A DNA stretch of 64,000 nt from Sphingomonas_R arantia (GTDB lineage Bacteria > Pseudomonadota > Alphaproteobacteria > Sphingomonadales > Sphingomonadaceae). The stretch spans positions 372,001 through 436,000 of the forward strand of contig NZ_JBHUGS010000001.1 in the NCBI RefSeq assembly GCF_042682045.1, read 5' to 3'. The notes under the pieces are model-generated. The model was not told the DNA's origin and ran no database searches. It was given only the letters and a program-made list of their open reading frames with translations. Position numbers and translations under genes: made by a program. Numbering within the stretch: the first letter of the stretch is position 1; every line of letters begins with the position of its first letter. Below are positions 23,991-31,680 of the stretch, piece by piece.

Positions 23991-24054
23991 TCTCGAAACG
24001 CGCCCTCGGTACGCGCCAGGCGGCGCTACTCGGTCGCTACTCAGCACGAACGGG
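23991..24054. repeat. Intergenic repeat, family C, partial copy
   Basis: The segment ending 'ctactcagcacgaacggg' matches the right half of the longer repeat at 25099-25227 (gcgctactcggt, tctactcagcacgaacggg). It lies in the gap between ferredoxin-NADP reductase (end) and the lipoprotein gene (start). Nothing else is seen in 23902-24085. Confidence 0.7.
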
Positions 24055-24085
24055 TGTCGGGTGGGACGGAGCCCCACCCGCATCC

Positions 24086-24943
24086 TCACCCCACGAAGGC
24101 GCGTTCGATGACGTAGTGGCCGGGGGCGGCGTTGGAGCCTTCGGTGAAGCCGAGGCCGTCGAGGAAGCCGGCGAAGTCCTTGATCATCGCCATGCTGCCG
24201 CAGAGCATGATGCGGTCCTCGGCCGGATCGAATTCGCGGCCACCGGTGAGCGGCGGGACGAACAGCTTGCCCGAGGCGACGAGCGCGTCGATGCGGCCGG
24301 TGGTGTGGAACTCCTCGCGCGTCACGGTGGGCACGTAGCCGAGCTGGTCCTGCGCCTGTTCGCCGATTAGCGGGTCGTCGGCGAAGGCGGCCTCGAGTTC
24401 GGTGCGGTAGGCGAGGTCGGCGACGCGCCGCACGCTGTGGACGATCACGATTTCCTGGAACTGGTCGTAGATGTCGGGATCGCGCGCGACCGACAGGAAG
24501 GGCGCGAGGCCGGTGCCGGTCGAGATCAGGAACAGCCGGCGGCCGGGGAGCAACGCGTCGGAGACGAGCGTGCCGGTGGGCTTGCGGCCGAGATAAATCT
24601 GGTCGCCGGCCTGGACGTGGCGGAGCTGCGAGGTGAGCGGGCCGTCCTCGACCGCGATCGACAGGAATTCGAGTTCGTCGCTGTAGGCCGGGCTGGCGAT
24701 CGAATAAGCGCGGAGCAGCGGTTTACCCTTCGGCCCCGGCAGCCCGATCATCACGAACTCGCCGGAGCGGAAGCGGAAGCTGGCCGGGCGGCTGATCGCG
24801 AAGCTGAACAGATGCTCGTTCCAGTGGCGCACCCACAGGATGTTTTCGACCGACAGCGCGGTGGTGGGTTCGAGCCCGGTGGCGGCCGGGGCGGCAGCGG
24901 CGGTGGCGAGGGGGGGCGCGGACGGGGCCACGGGATCGGTCAT
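24086..24943 (-). CDS. fpr: Ferredoxin--NADP(+) reductase
   Basis: This flavoprotein of 285 residues moves electrons between NADPH and ferredoxin or flavodoxin. The FAD site is RAYSIASPAYSDELEFLSI; the NADP site includes STGTGLAPFLSVARDP and LCGSMAMIKDF. The C-terminal VIERAFVG resembles the C-termini of alphaproteobacterial FPRs. ATG 24943 gives an N-terminal Ala/Pro-rich extension of about 25 residues beyond the usual 258; the open frame further upstream is repeat-derived and rejected. Such enzymes act in oxidative-stress defence and Fe-S assembly. It is a single-gene unit. Confidence 0.93.
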   Translation of the reverse strand: MTDPVAPSAPPLATAAAAPAATGLEPTTALSVENILWVRHWNEHLFSFAISRPASFRFRSGEFVMIGLPGPKGKPLLRAYSIASPAYSDELEFLSIAVEDGPLTSQLRHVQAGDQIYLGRKPTGTLVSDALLPGRRLFLISTGTGLAPFLSVARDPDIYDQFQEIVIVHSVRRVADLAYRTELEAAFADDPLIGEQAQDQLGYVPTVTREEFHTTGRIDALVASGKLFVPPLTGGREFDPAEDRIMLCGSMAMIKDFAGFLDGLGFTEGSNAAPGHYVIERAFVG

Positions 24944-25098
24944 GTCGGTCCTTTTGCCGCAGCGGCGGCGTCGATTGGGTTGGTGGTCCCTTAACGGACG
25001 ATCCGCGCTTTTGCACCCGAGATGAGGTTGGGGTGAGGAAAGCTGGGGCGTTAGTGTTTCGAACGCCTTGCGGTTTTGAGACCGACAGCACCCGCAGC

Positions 25099-25227
25099 CG
25101 TTTGTCCTGAGTAGGGGCTGAGCCTGCCGAAGACCCGTATCGAAGGATCGGTCCGGACCCATGCTTCGATACGAGCCCTCGTTACGCGCCGAGGGGCGCT
25201 ACTCGGTCTCTACTCAGCACGAACGGG
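25099..25227. repeat. Intergenic inverted repeat, family C
   Basis: An imperfect inverted repeat: 'tttgtcctgagtag', 'gacccgtatcgaag' on the left and 'cttcgatacgag', 'ctactcagcacgaacggg' on the right. A partial copy is at 23991-24054. It occupies the gap between the ferredoxin-NADP reductase start and tRNA-Leu. No gene is seen in 24944-25280. Confidence 0.7.
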
Positions 25228-25280
25228 ATTTGGTTTGACAGAGTTGTGTCATGCTGGGCTGCAGCCACAAAGACAAAGGG

Positions 25281-25362
25281 TGCGGACGGCGGGACTCGAA
25301 CCCGCACTCCCGAAAGAAACGGATTTTAAGTCCGTCGCGGCTACCGGTTTCGCCACGTCCGC
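25281..25362 (-). tRNA. tRNA-Leu (anticodon UAA)
   Basis: Reading the minus strand, the acceptor arm GCGGACG pairs with CGTCCGC, followed by discriminator A. The anticodon stem ACGGA/TCCGT encloses loop CTTAAAA with anticodon TAA, at 25326-25328. A long variable arm and the T-arm GCGGGTTCGAGTCCCGC follow, as expected for a class II leucine tRNA. CCA is not encoded. Confidence 0.95.
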
Positions 25363-25421
25363 CCGGAAAGGATCCGGCCCCGCGCAGGGATGACCGCATC
25401 CAGCGGCCGGGGTCAAGCCCG

Positions 25422-25700
25422 TCAGACGTTGAGGCGCGTGCGCATGTCCTTGCCGGGTTTGAAATAGGGGACGCGTTTGGCGTCGACCTCGACCGCGTCG
25501 CCGGTGCGCGGGTTGCGGCCCTGGCGCGCGGCGCGGGCGCGGGTGGAAAAGGTGCCGAACCCGCGCAGTTCGACGCGGCCGCCGGCAGCAAGCTTGTCCA
25601 CGATGGCGTCGAACACCAGCGTCACGATGCGTTCGATCTCCTGCGTTCCCAGATCCGGATTGGCCTCGTGAAGGCGGGCAACGAGTTCGGACCTGATCAT
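25422..25700 (-). CDS. ihfB: Integration host factor beta subunit
   Basis: This 92-residue DNA-bending protein of the HU/IHF family pairs with IHF-alpha encoded elsewhere. MIRSELVARLHEANPDLGTQEIERIV, GGRVELRGFGTFS and the DNA-arm segment GRNPRTGDAVEVDAKRVPYFKPGK are diagnostic of IhfB. It follows rpsA on the minus strand, a classical gene order, but the strong rpsA terminator at 25845-25887 suggests its own promoter in the 215-base gap. Confidence 0.96.
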   Translation of the reverse strand: MIRSELVARLHEANPDLGTQEIERIVTLVFDAIVDKLAAGGRVELRGFGTFSTRARAARQGRNPRTGDAVEVDAKRVPYFKPGKDMRTRLNV

Positions 25701-25844
25701 GCGATCTCCCTGGGCCGCGCACGGCATGCGGGGATGCGGAGCGGCGGAACGGGCGGTTCGGACCACCCTGTCTACTTGATCCACGTTATGATCGAAGCCC
25801 GGAACGGTCAACGCTGCGGGATCATACGGGCATGTTCGATTTGT

Positions 25845-25887
25845 ACGAAAAAACGAAAAGGGGCGCGGACCTTTCGATCCGCGCCCC
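25845..25887 (-). terminator. Rho-independent terminator of rpsA
   Basis: On the minus strand, a perfect 10-base stem (GGGGCGCGGA with TCCGCGCCCC, loop of eight) begins about 29 bases after the rpsA stop and is followed by a T-rich tract (CTTTTCGTTTTTTC). Stem bases on the plus strand are 25860-25869 and 25878-25887. Confidence 0.88.
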
Positions 25888-25915
25888 CGATCCGCCCGTT
25901 CGGGCAATGACGCGA

Positions 25916-27676
25916 TCAGCTGTCTTCGTTGCGTGCCTTGAGCGCCGCACCGAGGATGTCGCCGAGCGAGGCACCCGAGTCGGACGACCCGTACTGCGCC
26001 ACGGCCTGCTTCTCTTCGGCCATCTGCATGGCCTTGATCGAGAAGTTCGGCTTCTTCGACCGGTCGAACCCGATGACCATCGCATCGAACTTCTGACCGA
26101 CCTGGAAACGCTCCGGACGCTGCTCGTCGCGGTCGCGACCCAGATCCGTGCGCTTGATGAAGCCGGTGACGCCGTCGTCGCCCATCTGGACTTCGAGACC
26201 GCCGTCGCGAACCTCGAGCACCGTGACCGTGGTCACGACGTTCTTGTTCACGCCGCCCTGCGACGAACCGCCGCCGCTGCTCGAAATCGTACCGGCAGCC
26301 GCTGCTGCACCGGCCGCACCGCCGACCGCGACACCGCCGCGCTCGAGCTGCTTGATGCCGAGCGAGATGCGCTCCTTCTCCGGATCGATGTCGAGCACCA
26401 CGGCCTGGATCGTCTCGCCCTTGTGATGAAGCGCGAGCGCCTCTTCGCCGGTGACGCCCCATGCGATGTCGGACATGTGGACCATGCCGTCGACGTCGCC
26501 GTCGAGGCCGACGAACAGACCGAATTCGGTGGCGTTCTTGACTTCACCCTCGACGGTCGAACCGACGGGGTGCTGTTCCATGAACGCATCCCACGGGTTG
26601 TTGATCGCCTGCTTGAGGCCGAGCGAGATGCGACGCTTGTCCTGATCGACCTCGAGGATGACCACGTCGACTTCCTGAGACGTCGAGACGATCTTGCCCG
26701 GATGGACGTTCTTCTTGGTCCAGGACATTTCGGACACGTGGACGAGGCCCTCGATGCCCGGCTCCAGTTCGACGAACGCACCATATTCGGTGATGTTCGT
26801 GACCCGGCCGGTGAACTTGCCCTCGATCGGGTACTTCGCGGAGGCACCTTCCCACGGATCGCTCTCGAGCTGCTTCATGCCGAGCGAGATGCGCTGCGTG
26901 TCCTTGTTGATGCGGATGATCTGGACCTTCAGCGTATCGCCGATGTTGATCATCTCGCTCGGGTGGCCGACGCGCTTGTAGCTGAGATCGGTCACGTGGA
27001 GCAGGCCGTCGATGCCGCCGAGGTCGACGAACGCACCATAGTCGGTGATGTTCTTGACGACGCCTTCGATCACCTGACCCTCGGCCAGCGACTGGATGAG
27101 GCCGGTGCGCTGTTCGGCGCGGGTCTCTTCCAAGATGGCGCGGCGCGACACGACGATGTTGCCGCGGCGACGATCCATTTTGAGGATCTGGAACGGCTGC
27201 GGAATGTCCATCAGCGGGGTGACGTCGCGCACGGGGCGGATGTCGACCTGCGAACCGGGCAGGAAGGCCACGGCACCGGACAGGTCGACCGTGAAGCCGC
27301 CCTTGACCCGACCGAAGATGACGCCTTCGACGCGCGCGGTGGTGGAGAATTCGGCTTCCAGCTTGTCCCAGGCGGCTTCGCGGCGGGCGCGGTCGCGCGA
27401 CAGCATCGCTTCGCCGTGGACGTTCTCGACGCGGTCGACATAGACCTCGACGGTGTCGCCGATCGCGAGTTCGGCCTTCTGACCCGGTGCGGCGAATTCG
27501 CTGAGGCGGACGCGACCTTCGGACTTCAGCCCGACGTCGATGACAGCCATGTCGTTTTCGATGCCGGTGACGGTGCCCTTGACGACGCGGCCTTCGAAGC
27601 CTTCGTTCTCGCCGCCGAGCGTTTCGTTGAGGAGCGCCGCGAAATCATCGCGTGTCGGGTTTGCCGCAGTGGCCAT
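25916..27676 (-). CDS. rpsA: 30S ribosomal protein S1
   Basis: This 586-residue RNA-binding ribosomal protein delivers mRNA to the 30S subunit. Six S1 domains can be followed, the central ones marked by repeated patterns such as ITDYGAFVDLGGIDGLLHVTD, ITEYGAFVELEPGIEGLVHVSE and ATEFGLFVGLDGDVDGMVHMSD. The start is MATAANPTRDDFAALL at 27676; the in-frame extension upstream is not family-like. A Gly/Ala/Ser-rich linker (AVGGAAGAAAAAGTIS) precedes the last domain. Gene order cmk-rpsA-ihfB is the classical one. Confidence 0.97.
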   Translation of the reverse strand: MATAANPTRDDFAALLNETLGGENEGFEGRVVKGTVTGIENDMAVIDVGLKSEGRVRLSEFAAPGQKAELAIGDTVEVYVDRVENVHGEAMLSRDRARREAAWDKLEAEFSTTARVEGVIFGRVKGGFTVDLSGAVAFLPGSQVDIRPVRDVTPLMDIPQPFQILKMDRRRGNIVVSRRAILEETRAEQRTGLIQSLAEGQVIEGVVKNITDYGAFVDLGGIDGLLHVTDLSYKRVGHPSEMINIGDTLKVQIIRINKDTQRISLGMKQLESDPWEGASAKYPIEGKFTGRVTNITEYGAFVELEPGIEGLVHVSEMSWTKKNVHPGKIVSTSQEVDVVILEVDQDKRRISLGLKQAINNPWDAFMEQHPVGSTVEGEVKNATEFGLFVGLDGDVDGMVHMSDIAWGVTGEEALALHHKGETIQAVVLDIDPEKERISLGIKQLERGGVAVGGAAGAAAAAGTISSSGGGSSQGGVNKNVVTTVTVLEVRDGGLEVQMGDDGVTGFIKRTDLGRDRDEQRPERFQVGQKFDAMVIGFDRSKKPNFSIKAMQMAEEKQAVAQYGSSDSGASLGDILGAALKARNEDS

Positions 27677-27895
27677 AAAGAGGAATTTCCTGAGTCTAGG
27701 TTCGGCCGTCCGGGAAGAATCCGGAGGACTTTGGAAGGCCGTATTGCCGCGACGACCCCATGCCGGCACAGCATCCGACGGTCGGGACGTACGCGTGAAT
27801 GCGGGGAGCCGGAGCGGGGTGGCTCCATGGCAAAAGGGCACGCCGGACGCGCCGGTCCGTGGACCGGAGCCTGGCGCGCCTGTCAGCCGGCGCGC

Positions 27896-28522
27896 TTAGC
27901 GCGCGGCCATCCGGGCATCCACGAGCGCGATCGCCCGCTGGACGGCAGTCTCTATACTCAAAAGGCTGGTATCCAGCAAGTCGGCATCCGCGGCCTGCAC
28001 CAGCGGGGCGGTATCGCGCGTGCTGTCGCGCCGGTCGCGCTCGCGGATCTCGGCGAGGAGGGTGTCGACCGAGACCATCTGCCCCATGCCGGCCATCTCC
28101 GCATGGCGGCGTTGCGCGCGGACGGTGGGGCTGGCGCGGACGAACAGTTTGGCATCGGCGTGTGGCGCGATGACGGTGCCGATGTCGCGCCCGTCAAGGA
28201 TCGCGCCGCCGGGCCGCGCGGCGAAATCCCGCTGCCGCTCGACCAGCGCGGCACGGACCGCGGGGTGGGCGGAGACGATCGAGGCGGTGGCGCCGGCGTC
28301 TTCGGAGCGGAGCTTGGGATCGCCCAGCAGCAGGTCGTCGAACTGGCAGCCGGCGAGCGCATCGTCGGGATCGGACGGGTTGCCGCCGCCACGCACGACG
28401 TTGAGGCCGACCGCGCGGTAGAGCAGGCCGGTGTCGAGATAGGGCAGTCGGTAATGCGCGGCGAGCGCGCGGGCGATGGTGCCCTTGCCCGATGCGGCGG
28501 GGCCGTCGACGGCGATGATCAT
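27896..28522 (-). CDS. cmk: Cytidylate kinase
   Basis: This 208-residue kinase phosphorylates CMP and dCMP. It has the P loop IIAVDGPAASGKGTIARALA, the CMP-binding insert with DGRDIGTVI and the arginine-rich lid RERDRRDSTRD. The start overlaps the stop of the upstream hydrolase gene (ATGA). The gap of about 220 bases to rpsA may carry an rpsA promoter and leader. Confidence 0.97.
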   Translation of the reverse strand: MIIAVDGPAASGKGTIARALAAHYRLPYLDTGLLYRAVGLNVVRGGGNPSDPDDALAGCQFDDLLLGDPKLRSEDAGATASIVSAHPAVRAALVERQRDFAARPGGAILDGRDIGTVIAPHADAKLFVRASPTVRAQRRHAEMAGMGQMVSVDTLLAEIRERDRRDSTRDTAPLVQAADADLLDTSLLSIETAVQRAIALVDARMAAR

Positions 28523-29460
28523 GCGATGTCTCCGTCGTTCACGCCGTCGTGCAGCCGCATCCAGTCGCGCAGATGCGTCAGGAACAGGTCGCGCCGGTCG
28601 TTCTGCAGGCGGTGGGCGGCGCCCGCCACGACGATGGTGGTGCCGCGGTTGTGCGGGACCATGGCGGCGAACTTGAGCGCGGTGGGTTCGGTCACCTCGT
28701 CCGAGTCGCCAATCAGGAACAGCGTGGGCGCCTCGAGTTGGGCGAGCAAAGGCGTGCCGTCATAGTCGGCGAGCGTGCCGGTCGCGCTGAACTCGCTGGT
28801 GCCCCACATCGCCTCGTACAGCGTGGGCGTGAAGCAGCGCGGCATCGCCGATGCGTAGGCGGTGACGACCGGGTCGGGATCGCGTGAGCACCAGTAGCGG
28901 TCGTAATAGACGCGCGTGGCCGCGCGGCAGGCCTCCGCGGCGGGCGGGTTCGGCCCCTCGCAGGCGATGAGCGTGGCCTGCACGCCCGCGGGCAACCGGG
29001 CGCGAAGTGTGTCGGCGTCGCCGAGCCAGGCGGCGGTCGAGACGAGCGGGCCCATCAGGACGAGGCTGGCGATGCCCGGTGCGCGGGCGGCATGTTCGAG
29101 CGCGAGCGTCGCGCCCCAGCTGTGGCCGAACAGGTGAAGCCGGTCGAGCCCGAGCGCGGTGCGGATCGCGGCGATCTCCGACGCGAATCGGGTGACCGTC
29201 CAGTTCGCGGGGTCGCCGGGGTGGTCCGATCGGCCGCAATCGAGCTGGTCGTAGAAGATGACCGCGCGGTCGGTGGCGAGCGCGGCGGCCGGGATCAGCC
29301 CCGCGTGCGAACCGCCGGGGCCGCCGTGGACGAGCAGCAGCGGGGTGCGACCGTTGGCGAGGTCGCCGTCGATCCGGACGTGGAGCGTGCCGCCTTCGAC
29401 CGCCACGCGCTGGGTGCGGGTGGCGGGTGCGGCGACGGCTGAGCTGCCGAGCGGGGTCAT
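28519..29460 (-). CDS. Proline iminopeptidase-like alpha/beta-hydrolase
   Basis: This 313-residue hydrolase has the oxyanion motif LLLVHGGPGGSHAG, the Asp/Tyr segment VIFYDQLDCGRSDHP, and nucleophile elbow LFGHSWGATLALEHA. The acid is in LIGDSDEVTEPT and the His in VAGAAHRLQNDR. These are marks of the proline iminopeptidase (S33) family, although GHSWGA replaces the usual GGSWGS. It overlaps aroA upstream (ATGA) and cmk downstream (ATGA), so it sits inside the aroA-cmk-rpsA unit, which is unusual for a peptidase. Whether it cleaves N-terminal proline or another amide is not determinable. Confidence 0.88.
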   Translation of the reverse strand: MTPLGSSAVAAPATRTQRVAVEGGTLHVRIDGDLANGRTPLLLVHGGPGGSHAGLIPAAALATDRAVIFYDQLDCGRSDHPGDPANWTVTRFASEIAAIRTALGLDRLHLFGHSWGATLALEHAARAPGIASLVLMGPLVSTAAWLGDADTLRARLPAGVQATLIACEGPNPPAAEACRAATRVYYDRYWCSRDPDPVVTAYASAMPRCFTPTLYEAMWGTSEFSATGTLADYDGTPLLAQLEAPTLFLIGDSDEVTEPTALKFAAMVPHNRGTTIVVAGAAHRLQNDRRDLFLTHLRDWMRLHDGVNDGDIA

Positions 29461-30827
29461 GGCGCGGGGTCCGAGCGCGCGCCGAGCGTGGCGAGCAGCG
29501 TGGGGAAGGTCGGGAAGCTGGTCGCGATCGGGCTGGTGTCGTCGATGACGACCGGGCCGGTGGCGGCAAGGCCGGCGACCGCGAAGCTCATCGCGATGCG
29601 GTGGTCGAGATGCGTCTGGACGGGGTTCGCGCCGGCGGGGAGGCCGGGGAAGGGCGCGCCGTCGCGGCCGTCGATGACGAGGCCGTCGGGCAGTTCCTCG
29701 ACCACAGCACCGATCGCGCGGAGGCCGGCGGCCATGACGGCGATGCGGTCCGACTCCTTGACGCGCAGCTCTTCCAGTCCGCGCAGCACGGTGCGGCCCT
29801 TCGCCAGGGCGGCGGCGACGAACAGCACGGGATATTCGTCGATCATCGACGGGGCGGTCTCGGTCGGGACTTCGATGCCGTGGAGCGTGGAGGCGCGCAC
29901 GACGAGGTCGGCGACCGGTTCGCCGCCGACTTCGCGCTGGTCGTGGAAGGTCAGGTCCGCGCCCATCGCGTGGAGCACGCCGAACAGGCCGGCGCGGGTC
30001 GGGTTGATGCCGACATTCTCGATGCGGACCTCCGACCCCGGCACGATCAGCGCGGCGACCACGAGGAATGCGGCGGACGACGGGTCGCCGGGGACGTCGA
30101 TATGCTGCGGCTTCAGGTCCGCCGGGCCGTGGATCGCGATGGTGCGGGTGCCGTCGGCGTCGGTCTGGACGTCGACGGTCGCACCGAAGCCGGCGAGCAT
30201 CCGTTCGCTGTGATCGCGGGTCGGCACCGGTTCGATCACGCGGGTGATGCCGGGGGTGTTGAGCCCGGCGAGCAGCACCGCGGACTTCACCTGTGCCGAG
30301 GCGACGGGGAGCGTATAGTCGAGCGGGACGGCGGGGTTGAGGCCGCGGACCATGAGCGGGAGCCGGCCGCCGGGGCTGGCGGTGATGTCCGCGCCCATCG
30401 CCGACAGCGGATCGATGACACGCCCCATCGGCCGCTTGCTGAGCGATGCGTCGCCCACGAAGGTGGCGGTGATCGGGTGGCTGGCGACGAGGCCCATCAG
30501 CAGGCGCGTCGACGTGCCGCTGTTGCCCATGTCGAGCGCAATGGAGGGTTGCAGCAGGCCGCCGATGCCGACGCCGTCGACCGTCCAGCGGCCGTCGTCG
30601 GATCGGACGATGGTGGCGCCCATGGCGCGCAGTGCGCCGGCGGTGGCGTGGACGTCCTCGCCCTCCAGCAGGCCGTCGATCGTGCTGCGGCCGACGGCGA
30701 GCGCGGACAGCATCAGCGCGCGGTGCGAGATCGACTTGTCGCCCGGCACGCGGACCCGGCCGGACAGCGGGCCGGCGGTGGTGAAGGTGGTGGGGGTCGG
30801 GACGGGCCGAAGGGAGGGAGCGTGCAT
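29457..30827 (-). CDS. aroA: 3-phosphoshikimate 1-carboxyvinyltransferase (EPSP synthase)
   Basis: This enzyme of about 456 residues adds enolpyruvate to shikimate-3-phosphate in aromatic amino acid synthesis. Visible motifs are RVPGDKSISHRALMLSALA, DMGNSGTSTRLLMG, ASAQVKSAVLLAGL and EELRVKESDRI. The start is uncertain: ATG 30827 or ATG 30851 eight codons upstream, neither with a good ribosome site. The NSGTS sequence beside the active site is of the glyphosate-tolerant (class II-like) type also common in alphaproteobacteria. It heads the aroA-hydrolase-cmk-(rpsA) operon and is divergent from the FYDLN-acid gene. Confidence 0.95.
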   Translation of the reverse strand: MHAPSLRPVPTPTTFTTAGPLSGRVRVPGDKSISHRALMLSALAVGRSTIDGLLEGEDVHATAGALRAMGATIVRSDDGRWTVDGVGIGGLLQPSIALDMGNSGTSTRLLMGLVASHPITATFVGDASLSKRPMGRVIDPLSAMGADITASPGGRLPLMVRGLNPAVPLDYTLPVASAQVKSAVLLAGLNTPGITRVIEPVPTRDHSERMLAGFGATVDVQTDADGTRTIAIHGPADLKPQHIDVPGDPSSAAFLVVAALIVPGSEVRIENVGINPTRAGLFGVLHAMGADLTFHDQREVGGEPVADLVVRASTLHGIEVPTETAPSMIDEYPVLFVAAALAKGRTVLRGLEELRVKESDRIAVMAAGLRAIGAVVEELPDGLVIDGRDGAPFPGLPAGANPVQTHLDHRIAMSFAVAGLAATGPVVIDDTSPIATSFPTFPTLLATLGARSDPAP

Positions 30828-30933
30828 GGGGCGCGGCTTTGACAGGGGCATGGGGCTGTGGCAAGGCGCGCGGCAATTCGCGTCGACGGCTCCCGGCTTT
30901 CGGCGCGCTTCCCCTTTTGCGGAGCAACCATCC

Positions 30934-31245
30934 ATGACGAAGCCTGAATGGGGCGCCAAGCGGACCTGCCCGAAGTGCGGCACGCGGTTCTACGACCTGG
31001 GCAAGGACGATCCCGTCACGTGCGTCGAATGCGCGACGCAGTTCGAACCGGAAAGCGTGCTGAAGTCCAAGCAGCCGCTGTCCTATGACGCGCCGAAGAA
31101 GGTCGTCGAGGAAAAGGACGATTCGGACCTGAGCGAGGACCTCGAAGTCGACGAGGACGCCGAGCCGAGCCCCGACGACGATGTCGACCTGGGCGGCGAC
31201 GACGATATCGGTGTGGCCGCACCGGCGGACGAAGACGAGAATTAA
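30934..31245 (+). CDS. FYDLN-acid domain protein (TIGR02300)
   Basis: This 103-residue alphaproteobacterial protein of unknown function has a zinc-ribbon-like head with TCPKCGTRFYDLGKDDPVTCVEC, including the signature FYDL, and a strongly acidic tail (EDLEVDEDAEPSPDDDVDLG and on). Start ATG 30934 follows GGAGCAACCATCC. It precedes tRNA-Ala and is divergent from aroA, the arrangement usual in sphingomonads. Confidence 0.93.
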   Translation: MTKPEWGAKRTCPKCGTRFYDLGKDDPVTCVECATQFEPESVLKSKQPLSYDAPKKVVEEKDDSDLSEDLEVDEDAEPSPDDDVDLGGDDDIGVAAPADEDEN

Positions 31246-31317
31246 TGCTTGCAGGGGCGCGCCGGCTTTCGTAGAGCGCGCCTCACCCCGCCGGTCCCCA
31301 GCCGGCGGTCAGGGTAC

Positions 31318-31393
31318 GGGGCCGTAGCTCAGCTGGGAGAGCGTCGCGATGGCATTGCGAAGGTCTGGGGTTCGATCCCCCACGGCTCCACCA
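31318..31393 (+). tRNA. tRNA-Ala (anticodon GGC)
   Basis: This is a 76-base tRNA with CCA encoded. The acceptor GGGGCCG pairs with CGGCTCC (one G-U pair); the D-arm is TAGCTCAGCTGGGAGAGC; anticodon stem TCGCG/TGCGA encloses loop ATGGCAT, with anticodon GGC. The T-arm is TGGGGTTCGATCCCCCA. A strong terminator follows eight bases later. Confidence 0.95.
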
Positions 31394-31400
31394 ACCCACT

Positions 31401-31430
31401 AAAAAAGCCCGCAGCGATGCGGGCTTTTTT
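31401..31430 (+). terminator. Rho-independent terminator after tRNA-Ala
   Basis: A 13-base perfect stem (AAAAAAGCCCGCA with TGCGGGCTTTTTT) around the loop GCGA ends in six T residues. It lies eight bases after the tRNA and would work in both directions. From here to 31680 I see no further feature. Confidence 0.95.
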
Positions 31431-31680
31431 GCGTTTGGGGTTGGGCGATCGCGATGCGGCGGCCGCTTGCCAAGCAGGACTCGCTGAAACCCCATCCTGC
31501 GACCCGCGAGCGGCCAGTCTTCAGATCGGCGGTGCCGGACCGTTGCGCTAGTTCCGGCTCGCGCTCTCGATCAGGAAGTCTCCATTGCCACGCGTGGGCT
31601 CTGGTTCGTCCCCGATATTCGCCGTAGACGGTTGGGCTGCGACGCCGTCACGTGGATCACGGCGCGGGTGGGGGACGAAA

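Noticed and set aside
25832..28765. A 977-codon open frame on the plus strand
   Set aside because: It runs antisense to ihfB-terminator, rpsA and cmk, is rich in Asp/Arg/Val as expected from reverse-reading GC3-rich codons, and shows no domain. It is a composition artefact, as are the other long antisense frames.
28519..30927. Possible fusion protein joining the hydrolase frame to sequence opposite aroA's frame
   Set aside because: The upstream half is an Arg/Pro-rich shifted translation of aroA; the hydrolase has its own ATG at 29460 overlapping the aroA stop.
25281..31393. Genomic island between tRNA-Leu and tRNA-Ala
   Set aside because: The genes between are core housekeeping (ihfB, rpsA, cmk, aroA); no integrase or duplicated tRNA end was seen.
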